From NCBI GenBank assembly GCA_028122735.1, contig JAOHSR010000005.1, positions 1 through 55,020 on the forward strand: a DNA stretch of 55,020 nucleotides, written 5' to 3'. Source of the stretch: Flavobacteriales bacterium (GTDB lineage Bacteria > Bacteroidota > Bacteroidia > Flavobacteriales > BACL11). This document shows, one piece after another, positions 7,944 through 17,022 of this stretch; positions within the stretch are counted from its first letter, which is position 1, and each line of letters opens with the position of its first letter. A model generated the notes under the pieces. The model was not told the DNA's origin and made no database searches. It saw nothing but the letters and a program-made list of their open reading frames with translations. Made by a program: the position numbers and the translations under genes.

Positions 7944-9020
7944 TTGAATAAAAACAACTATGCTGTAATAATGGCCGGAGGTATTGGGTCTAGATTCTGG
8001 CCACTTAGTAAAAAAGAGATGCCAAAACAATTCTTAGATATTTTAGGCATTGGAGAAACTCTTATACAGCAAACATTTAGAAGGCTTGCTTTAATATGTC
8101 CTAAGGAAAATATCTTTATTGCTACTAACAATGAATATGTTAATTTATGTAAGGAGCAAATAAACCAAATTTCAGAGGATAATATACTATGTGAACCAGT
8201 AATGCGAAATACAGCACCTTGCATTGCTTATGCATCATTTAAAATTCATTCAATTAATTCTGAAGCTAAAATGATTGTTGCTCCATCAGATCACCTTATT
8301 ACAAATGATGCTGAGTATGTCAGAATTGTAAATGAAATATTTGACATACTTCCTAAAGAAGAAATAATAGTAACTCTAGGAATTCAACCGTCTCGCCCAG
8401 ATATAGGTTATGGATACATACAATATGAAGACACAAACTCTGTTGATTCTAATCTTAATATTAAAAAGGTAAGAACTTTCACTGAGAAACCTAATAGAGA
8501 TTTGGCATTACAATTTTTGGATAGCGGAGATTTTTTATGGAATGCTGGTATATTTCTATTTACTTCTAAAGTTATTATTGACTCATATAGAAAAGATTTA
8601 AGAGATATATATGATATTTTTAAAAGTGGTGAGGGAATTTATGGTACCTCTAATGAAAAAGATTTTATTAGCAGAAAATTTGCATCTTGTAAAAATATTT
8701 CTATTGATTATGGAATTTTAGAAAAATCTGATATTGTGTATGTGTATCCATCTATTTTTGGTTGGAGTGATTTAGGTACTTGGGGATCAATAGATACTCA
8801 TTTACCTAAAGATGATGAGAATAATACTGTCAGAGGAGGGGATATTCAATTGTATAATTCAAAAGACAATATTGTTATTCTTGATAGTGGTAAAGAATGT
8901 ATTATTAATGGTTTAACAGGATACATTGTTGTTGAAAGTGATAATTCTTTATTAATCTGCAACAAAGCAGATGAGCAAGAGATAAAAAAATTCACATCAG
9001 GATTAAAAAGTAATAAATAA
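7944..9020 (+). CDS. manC: Mannose-1-phosphate guanylyltransferase
   Basis: A 358-residue enzyme that makes GDP-mannose from mannose-1-phosphate and GTP for surface polysaccharides. Residues 10-30 hold the nucleotidyltransferase signature MAGGIGSRFWPLSKKEMPKQ. FTEKP, WNAGIFLF and GWSDLGTWGS are the sugar- and metal-binding motifs of the GMP family. The length equals the monofunctional form, without the isomerase domain of the longer type. TTG is the start because the conserved N-terminus begins a few codons on and no ATG fits. It converges with fumC, one base apart. Confidence 0.93.
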   Translation: MNKNNYAVIMAGGIGSRFWPLSKKEMPKQFLDILGIGETLIQQTFRRLALICPKENIFIATNNEYVNLCKEQINQISEDNILCEPVMRNTAPCIAYASFKIHSINSEAKMIVAPSDHLITNDAEYVRIVNEIFDILPKEEIIVTLGIQPSRPDIGYGYIQYEDTNSVDSNLNIKKVRTFTEKPNRDLALQFLDSGDFLWNAGIFLFTSKVIIDSYRKDLRDIYDIFKSGEGIYGTSNEKDFISRKFASCKNISIDYGILEKSDIVYVYPSIFGWSDLGTWGSIDTHLPKDDENNTVRGGDIQLYNSKDNIVILDSGKECIINGLTGYIVVESDNSLLICNKADEQEIKKFTSGLKSNK

Positions 9021-9021
9021 T

Positions 9022-10413
9022 TTATTTATTACACATCAAAATGGGGTTTACCCATTTGTCAAATTCTTCTTCAGAAAGATATTTAAGTTTTAGCGCTTCT
9101 TCTTTTAGAGTTGTTCCATTATTGTAAGCGTTTTTTGCAATTTCTGATGCCTTGTCATATCCTATTTTGGTGTTTAGAGCAGTAACTAACATCAATGAGT
9201 TTTTTAGATTCTTTTGAATATTGCCAAGATTTGGTTGTATTCCTGAAATACAATTCTTTTCAAATGATTTACAAGCACCAGCTATTAGTTCTGCTGATTG
9301 TAAAAAATTTGCTGCAATTACAGGCTTAAAAACATTAAGCTGTAAGTGTCCTTGCATACCAGCAACTGAAATTGTTGTGTCATTTCCAATTACTTGTGCA
9401 CATACCATGGTTAAGGCTTCTACTTGAGTTGGATTTACTTTTCCAGGCATTATCGACGACCCTGGCTCATTGGAAGGTATCAATACTTCACCAATTCCGC
9501 ATCTTGGTCCTGAAGATAATATGCGAATATCATTAGCTATTTTATTTAAAGAAATCGCAAGTTGTTTTAAAGCGCCATGCGATTCTACTATGGCATCATT
9601 AGCTGAGAGTGCTTCAAATTTGTTGCTAGCACTTAAGAAATTAATCTCAGAAAATTCAGATATTTTTTTTGCTACTAAATCAGCATATCCTTTAGGTGTG
9701 TTTAGTCCAGTACCTACGGCAGTTCCCCCAATAGCCAACTCAGATAAGTGAGGTAAAGTATTTTTTAAAGCTTTAATTCCAAAATCTAATTGAGCTACAA
9801 AAGCTGAAAATTCTTGACCTAATGTTAATGGAGTAGCATCCATCAAATGAGTTCTTCCAATTTTAACTATCTCTTCAAAGGCTTTAGATTTTTTTTCTAA
9901 TGAATTTCTTAAGCTTTCAAGACAAGGAATTGTTTTATTTAAAATTAGTTTCATTGCTGCAATATGAATAGCAGTAGGAAACGTATCGTTAGAGCTTTGA
10001 GATTTATTTACATCATCATTAGGATGTACTAATTTTTTTGTGTCATCTATTTTACCTCCATCATTCATATGAGCTAAGTTAGCTATTACCTCATTTATAT
10101 TCATATTTGATTGAGTGCCACTGCCAGTCTGCCAAATTACTAATGGAAATTGATCATCATGCTTTTGATCTAATATTTCATCACAAACCTTTGAAATTGC
10201 TTCTTTTTTTTCATTTGATAAAATACCAAGTTCATAGTTTGCATGAGCTGCAGATTTTTTTAAAATCGCAAAGCCATAAATAATTTCTAATGGCATACTA
10301 GATTGAGGTCCTATTTTGAAGTTGTTTCTACTTCTTTCAGTTTGAGCTCCCCAAAATTTGTTAAAAGGAACCTTAACTTCCCCCATAGTATCTTTTTCTA
10401 TTCTATATTTCAT
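9022..10413 (-). CDS. fumC: Fumarate hydratase class II
   Basis: A 463-residue, oxygen-stable, iron-free fumarase that interconverts fumarate and L-malate in the TCA cycle. The superfamily signature [13 protein letters not shown] lies near residues 316-328. Near the N-terminus are [14 protein letters not shown] and [15 protein letters not shown], and further on [17 protein letters not shown] with the catalytic His. Its length is normal. It is a single-gene unit converging with manC; I saw no TAnnTTTG element immediately upstream. Confidence 0.97.
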   Translation of the reverse strand: MKYRIEKDTMGEVKVPFNKFWGAQTERSRNNFKIGPQSSMPLEIIYGFAILKKSAAHANYELGILSNEKKEAISKVCDEILDQKHDDQFPLVIWQTGSGTQSNMNINEVIANLAHMNDGGKIDDTKKLVHPNDDVNKSQSSNDTFPTAIHIAAMKLILNKTIPCLESLRNSLEKKSKAFEEIVKIGRTHLMDATPLTLGQEFSAFVAQLDFGIKALKNTLPHLSELAIGGTAVGTGLNTPKGYADLVAKKISEFSEINFLSASNKFEALSANDAIVESHGALKQLAISLNKIANDIRILSSGPRCGIGEVLIPSNEPGSSIMPGKVNPTQVEALTMVCAQVIGNDTTISVAGMQGHLQLNVFKPVIAANFLQSAELIAGACKSFEKNCISGIQPNLGNIQKNLKNSLMLVTALNTKIGYDKASEIAKNAYNNGTTLKEEALKLKYLSEEEFDKWVNPILMCNK

Positions 10414-10470
10414 CTTAAAATATTTTGTTTGTTTAATAAGTTGTTGTTTCTTTGTTTTTAAATAATAACT

Positions 10471-10614
10471 ATGAAATTTATAGGTTTTTTAGCTTTCCTT
10501 TTTGTTTTTTTAATGGCATTTTGGTGTCTTTTTTTTCTGGCTAGTGTTATTCCTTATTTTATATATGTTTGGTTAAGAGAAGGTCGACTTGAAGAACATC
10601 AGATCCCCGATTAG
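10471..10614 (+). CDS. Tiny single-span membrane protein (47 aa)
   Basis: ATG to TAG gives 47 codons encoding one long hydrophobic stretch (residues 3-34, rich in Phe and Leu), then a charged tail [14 protein letters not shown]. The frame sits alone between fumC (divergent) and prfB (convergent), where nothing else explains the sequence. The positive residues after the span suggest a cytoplasmic C-terminus. There is no promoter match to the consensus; CTTTG occurs upstream in a T-rich stretch. I do not recognise a family. Confidence 0.45.
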   Translation: MKFIGFLAFLFVFLMAFWCLFFLASVIPYFIYVWLREGRLEEHQIPD

Positions 10615-10639
10615 CCTAACAAATCTACTATTATTTTTT

Positions 10640-11710
10640 TTATCCAAATTCTATTAAGTAAGCCTTGATAAATTCGTTAATATCTCCATCCAAAATATTT
10701 TTCGGATTAGTAGATTCATAGTTTGTTCTTAAGTCCTTGACTAGTTTGTAGGGATGAAGCACATAATTTCTAATTTGAGATCCCCATTCAATTTTTTTCT
10801 TCTCTCCTTCTATTTTTTCTTTTTCTTTTTGTTGTTTTTCAATTTCAATTTTATAGAGTTGAGATTTTAATAGTTTAATTGCCTTTTCTTTGTTTTCTAG
10901 CTGTGATCTAGTCTCAGAATTTTCTATAATTATACCAGATGGATTATGTTTTAATCTGACTGCTGTTTCTACCTTATTTACCCCTTGGCCTCCAGCACCT
11001 CCAGCACGAAAAGTATCCCAGCTTATCTCTGATGGATTAATTTTGATATCAATGCTTTCATCTACTAATGGATATACAAATACAGAAGCAAAAGTTGTAT
11101 GTCTTTTTGCATTTGAGTCAAATGGAGATATTCTCACTAATCTGTGTACTCCGTTTTCACTTTTTAAATTTCCAAATGCATAATTTCCATCGAACTCTAG
11201 TGTGACTGATTTTATTCCTACAGGATCAGCATTTTGTAAATCTAGCTGCTTAACTTTATATCCATTTTTCTCTCCCCACATAAGATACATTCTCATTAAA
11301 ATTTGAGCCCAATCTTGGCCTTCTGTTCCTCCTGCACCGGGATTAATAGTCATTATTCCATTTAATTTATCTTCTTTAGAATTTAACATTTTTTTAAATT
11401 CTAATTCTTCAAGAAATTTTACAGTTTTTTGCAGTTGTTTAGAAAGTTCCTCTTCCTCTGCTTGTAATTCAATCAATATATTTAATTCTTCAATATTATT
11501 TTCAATTTTTAAGTAGAGATTTATCCATTGCTCGACATCTTTTTTATCTTTTAATATTTTTTCTGCTTCTTTAGGATTGTTCCAAAAATTATTTTGCATC
11601 ATTTTTGAATCTAATAAAGCAAGTTTTTCTTTTTTAGATTTAATATCTAAAAATTTAGCGAGCTGATTCCTTCTTTCTAAAATATTTGTTAATTCCTCTT
11701 GGCTAATCAT
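10640..11710 (-). CDS. prfB: Peptide chain release factor 2
   Basis: A 356-residue release factor that reads UGA/UAA stops and hydrolyses peptidyl-tRNA. The tripeptide anticodon SPF, near residue 195 in VRISPFDSNAKR, identifies RF2. GGQ at residues 240-242, in RAGGAGGQGVNKVETAVR, is the catalytic loop. Unlike E. coli prfB the frame is continuous from ATG: where the +1 frameshift site lies after the first ~25 codons there is plain in-frame ...AKFLDIKSKK. So the usual autoregulation by RF2 level is absent here. The ATG overlaps the recX stop by eight bases. Confidence 0.96.
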   Translation of the reverse strand: MISQEELTNILERRNQLAKFLDIKSKKEKLALLDSKMMQNNFWNNPKEAEKILKDKKDVEQWINLYLKIENNIEELNILIELQAEEEELSKQLQKTVKFLEELEFKKMLNSKEDKLNGIMTINPGAGGTEGQDWAQILMRMYLMWGEKNGYKVKQLDLQNADPVGIKSVTLEFDGNYAFGNLKSENGVHRLVRISPFDSNAKRHTTFASVFVYPLVDESIDIKINPSEISWDTFRAGGAGGQGVNKVETAVRLKHNPSGIIIENSETRSQLENKEKAIKLLKSQLYKIEIEKQQKEKEKIEGEKKKIEWGSQIRNYVLHPYKLVKDLRTNYESTNPKNILDGDINEFIKAYLIEFG

Positions 11711-12182
11711 AATCTTCAGAAATAATTTTGATTTTTTTCCATATTAAATCTGACTCATAACCTTTTTGGTAAAGGAATTTGGCGATTTTAGAATTCTTAT
11801 TAAAAATATTGTTTTCACTTATTTGATTTGATTTGTAATTTATTAGGTCAGTTAATGATTTGTTATATTTTTCGTCAGAAATTTGCGTAATTGCATTTTG
11901 AATATCCTCATTTTTTATACCTTTTTGTAAAAGGTGGTTTGATATCTTTATTTTCCCCCATCTTCTACTATTAAACTTCCCCATACAATACAATAACGCA
12001 TATCTTTCTTCATTAATATAATTATGATCTATTAAATGATTCATTATTTCATCCTGATTATGAAAAACTTTCCATTCATATAATTTTTTAATTATATCAG
12101 ATTTACATTTTTCTGAGTAAGAACAATATTTTTCTAACTTATTAATAGTAATTTTTAAATTCAATATTTTGTTTTTTGACAA
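11703..12182 (-). CDS. recX: Regulatory protein RecX
   Basis: A 159-residue RecX family protein, which binds RecA filaments and restrains their activity in recombination. Evidence is the repeated three-helix modules: CSYSEKCKSDIIKKLYEW, then LIDHNYINEERYALLYCMGK and SRRWGKIKISNHLLQKGI, in the order seen in RecX. recA is not in this window; the downstream partner is prfB. A TACATTTG element ends four bases before the ATG, so the transcript may be nearly leaderless. Confidence 0.9.
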   Translation of the reverse strand: MSKNKILNLKITINKLEKYCSYSEKCKSDIIKKLYEWKVFHNQDEIMNHLIDHNYINEERYALLYCMGKFNSRRWGKIKISNHLLQKGIKNEDIQNAITQISDEKYNKSLTDLINYKSNQISENNIFNKNSKIAKFLYQKGYESDLIWKKIKIISEDYD

Positions 12183-12186
12183 AAAT

Positions 12187-12194
12187 CAAATGTA
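12187..12194 (-). promoter_or_regulatory. recX-prfB promoter element
   Basis: Read leftward this is TACATTTG, four bases from the recX ATG. The same 10-mer on the plus strand, CAAATGTACG, occurs before nadE at 36787-36796. Confidence 0.55.
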
Positions 12195-12214
12195 CGTATT
12201 ATGCTTAATAATCT

Positions 12215-12222
12215 TAAATTTG
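12215..12222 (+). promoter_or_regulatory. MFS gene promoter element
   Basis: TAAATTTG followed by C, five bases before the ATG at 12228. It is back to back with the recX element inside a 45-base divergent gap. Confidence 0.55.
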
Positions 12223-12227
12223 CGTGA

Positions 12228-13487
12228 ATGAAAAATAAGCAGGCAATAACTCTTCTTTTCTTGTCAAATATTATTTCTGGACTAGCTCAAGGGATTAGTA
12301 TGATTGCTATACCATGGTATTTTATTGAAATTATAGATAAACCACAATTTTTTGCGCTTTCTTATATTGTAATTACAACTTCTACATTGATCTGGGGGAT
12401 TTATGCTGGTTCATTGATTGATCGATATTCTAGAAAAAAAATTTTTATTATAACAAATATTGTATGTGGTTTGTTTATTGGAGGTGTTGCTTTTTTTGGT
12501 TCTTACAATGGTTTTTTATCAGAGTATTTAGTTGTTTCTGTATTCGCTATAACTATATTTAATTACAATATTCATTATCCTAATTTATATGCTTTCGGTC
12601 AAGAAATTACTGAAAAAAGTAAATATGGTAAATTAAACTCCTATATAGAAGTGCAAGGACAAACAACTAGTGTGCTTGCTGGCGCTTTTGCAGCTATTTT
12701 ACTAACAGGGACAGAAAATAAAAATTTAAATATTGCTGGATTTAATTTTTCACTTCCTTTTGATGTAGAGCCTTGGCCAATTTATGATATTTTCTTAATG
12801 GATGCTGTTACATATTTAGCAGTAATTGTAATATTTTCATTAATAAAATATACACCTATTGTTAATGAAAAAATTCATACTGGAAATCTTTTTGATAGAT
12901 TGAAGATTGGATTTAATTATCTCAAGCATAATCCAGAGATCTTTATTTTTGGAATTACTTCATATATGTTATTTGCATTTACCTTAGTTGAGTTGCATGT
13001 AATATTACCATCTTATGTGCATGACTTTCTTTTGGCTTCTGGAAATGTGTATGCTTCAGCAGAAATTTATTATTCTGTTGGAGCAATTTTTTCAGGTGTG
13101 CTTATTTTAAGATTGTTAAAGAATTTAGATACATATATAAGCGTTATCTTATTAATGTTGATGGTTTCAATGGCGTTTTTTGCCATGACCTTTTATAATT
13201 CCTTAATTGTCTTTTTTGTTGGTAGTTTAATTTTAGGTATAACAAATGCTGGGGTAAGGATTTTAAGAACAACTTATTTATTTAACCATATTCCAAATAA
13301 TTTAATTGGCAGAGCAACTTCTGTATTTAGCTCATTAAATATTATTGTAAGAATTTCTCTTATATCTTTATTGTCATTAACCTTTTTTGATTTAGGTGAT
13401 AATATAAGATGGGGTTATTTAATTGGTGTTGCTATGATGCTAATTTCAATCTCTATTTTAATAGCAATGTATTTTAGAAAAAAATAA
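12228..13487 (+). CDS. Major facilitator superfamily transporter
   Basis: A 419-residue membrane protein with about 12 hydrophobic spans in two halves. Between spans 2 and 3 lies GSLIDRYSRKK, a form of the MFS motif A (GxxxDRxGRR). A large hydrophilic loop near residues 155-185 interrupts the first half (TENKNLN...PWPIYDI). The layout resembles the MFS_3/enterobactin-exporter-like branch, but the substrate cannot be read. It stands alone, divergent from recX, with its stop touching the rng stop on the other strand. Confidence 0.85.
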   Translation: MKNKQAITLLFLSNIISGLAQGISMIAIPWYFIEIIDKPQFFALSYIVITTSTLIWGIYAGSLIDRYSRKKIFIITNIVCGLFIGGVAFFGSYNGFLSEYLVVSVFAITIFNYNIHYPNLYAFGQEITEKSKYGKLNSYIEVQGQTTSVLAGAFAAILLTGTENKNLNIAGFNFSLPFDVEPWPIYDIFLMDAVTYLAVIVIFSLIKYTPIVNEKIHTGNLFDRLKIGFNYLKHNPEIFIFGITSYMLFAFTLVELHVILPSYVHDFLLASGNVYASAEIYYSVGAIFSGVLILRLLKNLDTYISVILLMLMVSMAFFAMTFYNSLIVFFVGSLILGITNAGVRILRTTYLFNHIPNNLIGRATSVFSSLNIIVRISLISLLSLTFFDLGDNIRWGYLIGVAMMLISISILIAMYFRKK

Positions 13488-15020
13488 CTATTTATTTACA
13501 ATGCTGTATTGTAATAAATGTAGCCTGTCATCTCCGACAACTTTTATAGTTTTCTTAAACTTATTTTCCCATTTGTGTCTAATTGAAGAAAAGAACCATC
13601 CTTTATTAATATAGCTTGCTACAAAAGGATGTGTTGCTATTTGAATTTTGTTTGATTTAATAACTGTTAGATTAGCAATTTTATTTTCAATTTGATCAAT
13701 TAGTAATAAGCTGGAGTCTATTTTTCCTCCACCATCACACATTGGACATTTTTCTAAAGTATCAATTGTAAGAGCAGGTCTAACTCTTTGTCTAGTTATT
13801 TGTATTAATCCAAATTTTGTTGGAGGTAAGATGTTGTGTTTAGCCTTATCAGTACTCATGGCTTTTTTCAGGCTTTCGAAAAGAAGTTTTCTGTTTTTTT
13901 CAAATTTCTGATCAATAAAATCAACAACAATAATCCCCCCCATATCTCTTAATCTTAATTGGCGAGCAATTTCTTTAGCTGCTTCAATGTTAACTTCTAA
14001 AGCATTTTCTTCTTGATTTTTTTTAGCATCAACTTTTTTTCCGCTATTAACGTCTATAACATGCAACGCTTCTGTATGTTCTATAACAAGATATGTTCCG
14101 TTTTTAATTGTTACGTTTTTACCAAATGCACCTTTTATCTGCTTGGTAATATTATATTTTTGAAAAATTGGTGTTTCTCCTTTGTGGATTTTCACGATTT
14201 TTTCTTGTTCTGGTGATATTCTTGCTAGGTAGTCTTTTAATTCTTGAGCAATTTCAGTGTTATTGACAATAATGTTATTGAATTTTGCATCTAGCAAATC
14301 TCTAAGAATTGTAGAAGATCTATTAAGTTCTCCTAATATTTTTACAGGGGCTTTTGATCCTTTTAGTTTTTTGCTAATAACTTGCCATTTTTTATAAAGA
14401 TTCTTCAGATCTTGATCTAATTCAGCTACTTTTTTACCTGTAGCTACAGTTCTAATAATAACACCAAAACCAGGCGGCTTTATACTTCTTATAAGTTTTT
14501 TAAGACGTGCCTTTTCCTCAGATTTAGCAATCTTTTGTGAAACAGAGACTTTGTCAGAAAATGGTGTTAGAACCATATATCGTCCAGCTAGTGATAATTC
14601 TGTTGTAAGTCTAGGTCCTTTAGTTGAAATTGGTTCCTTCGAAATTTGAAGTAAAAGATGATCGCCAGATTTTATTGTGTCAACAATCTTTCCATCTTTG
14701 TCAATGTTCTTTTCGCTTTTGAAGTTTTTTAGTGAGGCAGTATTGAGTTTGTTTTGAATTGCTTTTTCAGTAAACTTTTTAAGAGAATTTACTTGGCTTC
14801 CTAAATCTAAGTAGTGAAGAAACCCATCACGTTCATATCCAACATTTACGAATGCCGCATTTAAACCTGGGACAACTTTTTTTATTTTCCCTAAATATAT
14901 ATCGCCTACTGAAAAGTTATTATCGTGTTTTTGTTTATGTAACTCAATTAACTGCCCATCACATAACAATGCAATTACTACTTCAGAAGACCTTGAATCG
15001 ATTATGAGGTCGAATTTCAT
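13488..15020 (-). CDS. rng: Ribonuclease E/G family endoribonuclease
   Basis: A 510-residue RNase G-type enzyme for rRNA and mRNA processing. The N-terminus holds the S1-like domain (GDIYLGKIKKVVPGLNAAFV, then GYERDGFLHY). The catalytic core carries HVIDVNSGK and GGIIVVDFIDQ, whose aspartates bind Mg. Near residue 420 is the zinc-link CPMCDGGGK. Without the long C-terminal scaffold of RNase E it is the short G form usual in Bacteroidota. It is the last gene of the leftward unit hup - 29-aa basic protein - rng, 40 bases after the small gene. Confidence 0.94.
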   Translation of the reverse strand: MKFDLIIDSRSSEVVIALLCDGQLIELHKQKHDNNFSVGDIYLGKIKKVVPGLNAAFVNVGYERDGFLHYLDLGSQVNSLKKFTEKAIQNKLNTASLKNFKSEKNIDKDGKIVDTIKSGDHLLLQISKEPISTKGPRLTTELSLAGRYMVLTPFSDKVSVSQKIAKSEEKARLKKLIRSIKPPGFGVIIRTVATGKKVAELDQDLKNLYKKWQVISKKLKGSKAPVKILGELNRSSTILRDLLDAKFNNIIVNNTEIAQELKDYLARISPEQEKIVKIHKGETPIFQKYNITKQIKGAFGKNVTIKNGTYLVIEHTEALHVIDVNSGKKVDAKKNQEENALEVNIEAAKEIARQLRLRDMGGIIVVDFIDQKFEKNRKLLFESLKKAMSTDKAKHNILPPTKFGLIQITRQRVRPALTIDTLEKCPMCDGGGKIDSSLLLIDQIENKIANLTVIKSNKIQIATHPFVASYINKGWFFSSIRHKWENKFKKTIKVVGDDRLHLLQYSIVNK

Positions 15021-15060
15021 GGTTTATTTTACTGATTAAAAAATAGGTTAACGAAACAAA

Positions 15061-15150
15061 TTATTTGTTTTTGTGTCTATTTTTTCTAGAGCGCTTTTTG
15101 CGCTTGTGTGTAGCAATTTTTAATCTTTTCTTTTTCTTCGCTCCTGACAT
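15061..15150 (-). CDS. 29-residue, highly basic small protein
   Basis: The frame runs ATG to TAA on the minus strand, MSGAKKKKRLKIATHKRKKR plus nine more basic residues. Sixteen of 29 residues are Lys or Arg. I recall near-identical ~30-residue proteins (GKKRKRHK...ATHKRKKR...NRHK) in the same place, between HU and RNase G, in many Bacteroidota, usually annotated as hypothetical. The composition resembles tiny ribosomal proteins such as THX, so binding to rRNA or DNA is likely, but that is inference. It follows hup by 20 bases. Two CGC codons, rare here, pair in the mRNA to form a hairpin (15090-15104). Confidence 0.85.
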   Translation of the reverse strand: MSGAKKKKRLKIATHKRKKRSRKNRHKNK

Positions 15151-15170
15151 CTTAAATATTTTTTAAAGTT

Positions 15171-15455
15171 TTATTTTACTTTATTTTTTACGTCCTGCAC
15201 AAAAATCTTCGCAGGTTTGAATGAAGGGATATGGTGCTCTGGAATAATAATAGTCGTATTTTTCTTTATGTTACGACCAGTTTTTTTAGCTCTTTTTTTT
15301 GCCTTGAATGTTCCAAATCCTCTTAAAAATACAGCTTCGTTTTCAGAAACAGCACTCATAATTTCACTCATAAATGACTCTACTACAGCAAGTGTTGTTA
15401 CTTTTTCTACTCCTGTTTTTGATGATATCTTACTAACAACTTCTGCCTTTGTCAT
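15171..15455 (-). CDS. hup: HU family DNA-binding protein
   Basis: A 94-residue HU/IHF protein that bends and packages DNA. MTKAEVVSKISSKTGVEK begins the helical body, FLRGFGTFKAKKRAKKTGRN is the signature at the base of the DNA-binding arms, and IPEHHIPSFKPAK ends the arm, with Pro at the kink position as in HU/IHF. It heads the leftward unit that continues with the 29-residue basic gene and rng, and has a TATATTTG element 25 bases upstream of the ATG. Confidence 0.95.
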   Translation of the reverse strand: MTKAEVVSKISSKTGVEKVTTLAVVESFMSEIMSAVSENEAVFLRGFGTFKAKKRAKKTGRNIKKNTTIIIPEHHIPSFKPAKIFVQDVKNKVK

Positions 15456-15480
15456 GAATATATTTTACTAAATTTGAATG

Positions 15481-15488
15481 CAAATATA
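15481..15488 (-). promoter_or_regulatory. hup operon promoter element
   Basis: Read leftward this is TATATTTG, 25 bases before the hup ATG. A rightward TAAATTTG at 15469-15476 and a near match TACTTTTC at 15527-15534 could serve mutY. Confidence 0.5.
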
Positions 15489-15541
15489 TCAAATTTTATC
15501 TATCCCTTTAAATCATATTTTATAAATACTTTTCTTTTTAA

Positions 15542-16582
15542 ATGAATTTTTCTAATCAATTAATTACTTGGTATAATATTAACAGTAGGGACCTTCCTTG
15601 GAGACAAACTAATGATCCATATAAGATTTGGTTGTCTGAAATAATATTGCAACAAACTAAAGTACAGCAAGGATTACCATACTTTAATAATTTTATATGC
15701 GAATTTCCTACGATCTTTGATTTGGCTAACTCTAGTGAAGATAAAGTTTTAAAGCTTTGGCAGGGATTGGGTTACTATTCTAGAGCTCGAAATCTACATT
15801 ACACCGCTAAATACATTTGCTTTAGCTGTAACGGAAATTTCCCCCAGAATTATAAGGATATTTTAAACCTAAAAGGCGTAGGAGAGTATACTGCATCAGC
15901 AATTTCTTCTTTTGCCTTTAATAAAAATTATGCTGTTTTAGATGGTAATGTTATTAGAGTTTTAAGTAGAGTTTTTGGTATATACAATTATTTTGATACC
16001 TCCTCAGGTAAAAAGCAATTCAAAAAACTTGCTGATTTTAATTTGCCATTAAAAGATAGTTATACTTATAACCAAGCCATAATGGAATTTGGAGCTTTAG
16101 TTTGTACACCAAAAACACCCAAATGTATTAACTGTATTTTTCAAGACGAATGTTATGCGTTTAACAATTCAAAAGTTCAAATTTTACCTAAAAAACAAAA
16201 TAAAATTAAAGTTAAGAATAGATATTTAAATTTTTTAATTGTCTCAATTGGAGATCATGTTCTTCTAAAGAAAAAAAATAAAGGTATTTGGTCTGGTTTA
16301 TATGAATTTCCGTCATTAGAATTTAAAAAAGATATTTCAAAAAATAATGTTGTTGAAAGTAGTCAGTGGACTAATTTTTTTTATAGAAATAATTTTCAAA
16401 TTAATAATATTTCTCCCATTATTGTACATAAATTATCTCATCAGAAATTACATATTAGGTTTATTCATATTAAGAGTGATAAAGTAAAGCCTAATACATA
16501 CCAACTCTTTAAAAAAGATCAATTATTACAACTTCCAGTATCTAAGGCTATTGAGAACTATCTTAGTCAATCATTTATTTGA
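15542..16582 (+). CDS. mutY: A/G-specific adenine DNA glycosylase
   Basis: A 346-residue base-excision enzyme that removes adenine mispaired with 8-oxoguanine. LSEIILQQTKVQQ holds the catalytic Glu region, LKGVGEYTASAISSFAF is the helix-hairpin-helix, and LDGNVIRVLSRVF carries the catalytic Asp. Four cysteines at residues 188, 195, 198 and 204 have the C-x6-C-x2-C-x5-C spacing of the [4Fe-4S] cluster. The C-terminal ~110 residues are the NUDIX-like domain that senses the opposite base. It starts the conserved flavobacterial run mutY-ssb-gldE-gldD. Confidence 0.96.
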   Translation: MNFSNQLITWYNINSRDLPWRQTNDPYKIWLSEIILQQTKVQQGLPYFNNFICEFPTIFDLANSSEDKVLKLWQGLGYYSRARNLHYTAKYICFSCNGNFPQNYKDILNLKGVGEYTASAISSFAFNKNYAVLDGNVIRVLSRVFGIYNYFDTSSGKKQFKKLADFNLPLKDSYTYNQAIMEFGALVCTPKTPKCINCIFQDECYAFNNSKVQILPKKQNKIKVKNRYLNFLIVSIGDHVLLKKKNKGIWSGLYEFPSLEFKKDISKNNVVESSQWTNFFYRNNFQINNISPIIVHKLSHQKLHIRFIHIKSDKVKPNTYQLFKKDQLLQLPVSKAIENYLSQSFI

Positions 16583-16592
16583 TAGTTTTTTT

Positions 16593-16600
16593 TAAATTTG
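16593..16600 (+). promoter_or_regulatory. ssb promoter element
   Basis: TAAATTTG lies 24 bases before the chosen ssb ATG. The A-rich stretch between them would form an unstructured leader. It overlaps an in-frame TTG at 16598, which argues against starting there. Confidence 0.5.
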
Positions 16601-16624
16601 TTTAATAAAATTAAAAAAAAGTTA

Positions 16625-17008
16625 ATGTCTGGTGTAAATAAAGTTATTCTTATAGGTAATCTAGGTAAAGACCCAGAAGTTAGATATTTGGATAATGGTG
16701 TAGCTGTGGCGAATATGTCAATCGCCACTACTGAAAACTATAAAAACAAAGAGGGAGATCGTGTTAGTCAAACTGAATGGCATGATGTAGTTCTTTGGCG
16801 AGGTTTAGCTGAAATTGCAGAAAAGTATTTGAAAAAAGGTTCTAGTGTATATATTGAGGGGAAAATTAGAACAAATAAATGGATTGATAAAGACGAAAAT
16901 ACCAGATATAAAACAGAGATTCTAGCTGACAAGTTAAATATGCTAGCAAGATCTGTAAATTCAGAAGATAATAATACACCATCTACTGAAGATGACTTGC
17001 CCTTTTAA
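16625..17008 (+). CDS. ssb: Single-stranded DNA-binding protein
   Basis: A 127-residue SSB. The OB fold starts [18 protein letters not shown], with [20 protein letters not shown] typical of the core. The linker is short ([10 protein letters not shown]) and the end EDDLPF is the acidic tip that recruits RecQ, DNA polymerase III and other partners. I start at ATG 16625, nine codons after an upstream TTG, because the family begins a few residues before VNKVILIG and because the TTG lies within the promoter element. It precedes gldE by 14 bases. Confidence 0.96.
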   Translation: MSGVNKVILIGNLGKDPEVRYLDNGVAVANMSIATTENYKNKEGDRVSQTEWHDVVLWRGLAEIAEKYLKKGSSVYIEGKIRTNKWIDKDENTRYKTEILADKLNMLARSVNSEDNNTPSTEDDLPF

Positions 17009-17022
17009 TTAATATTTATCCT

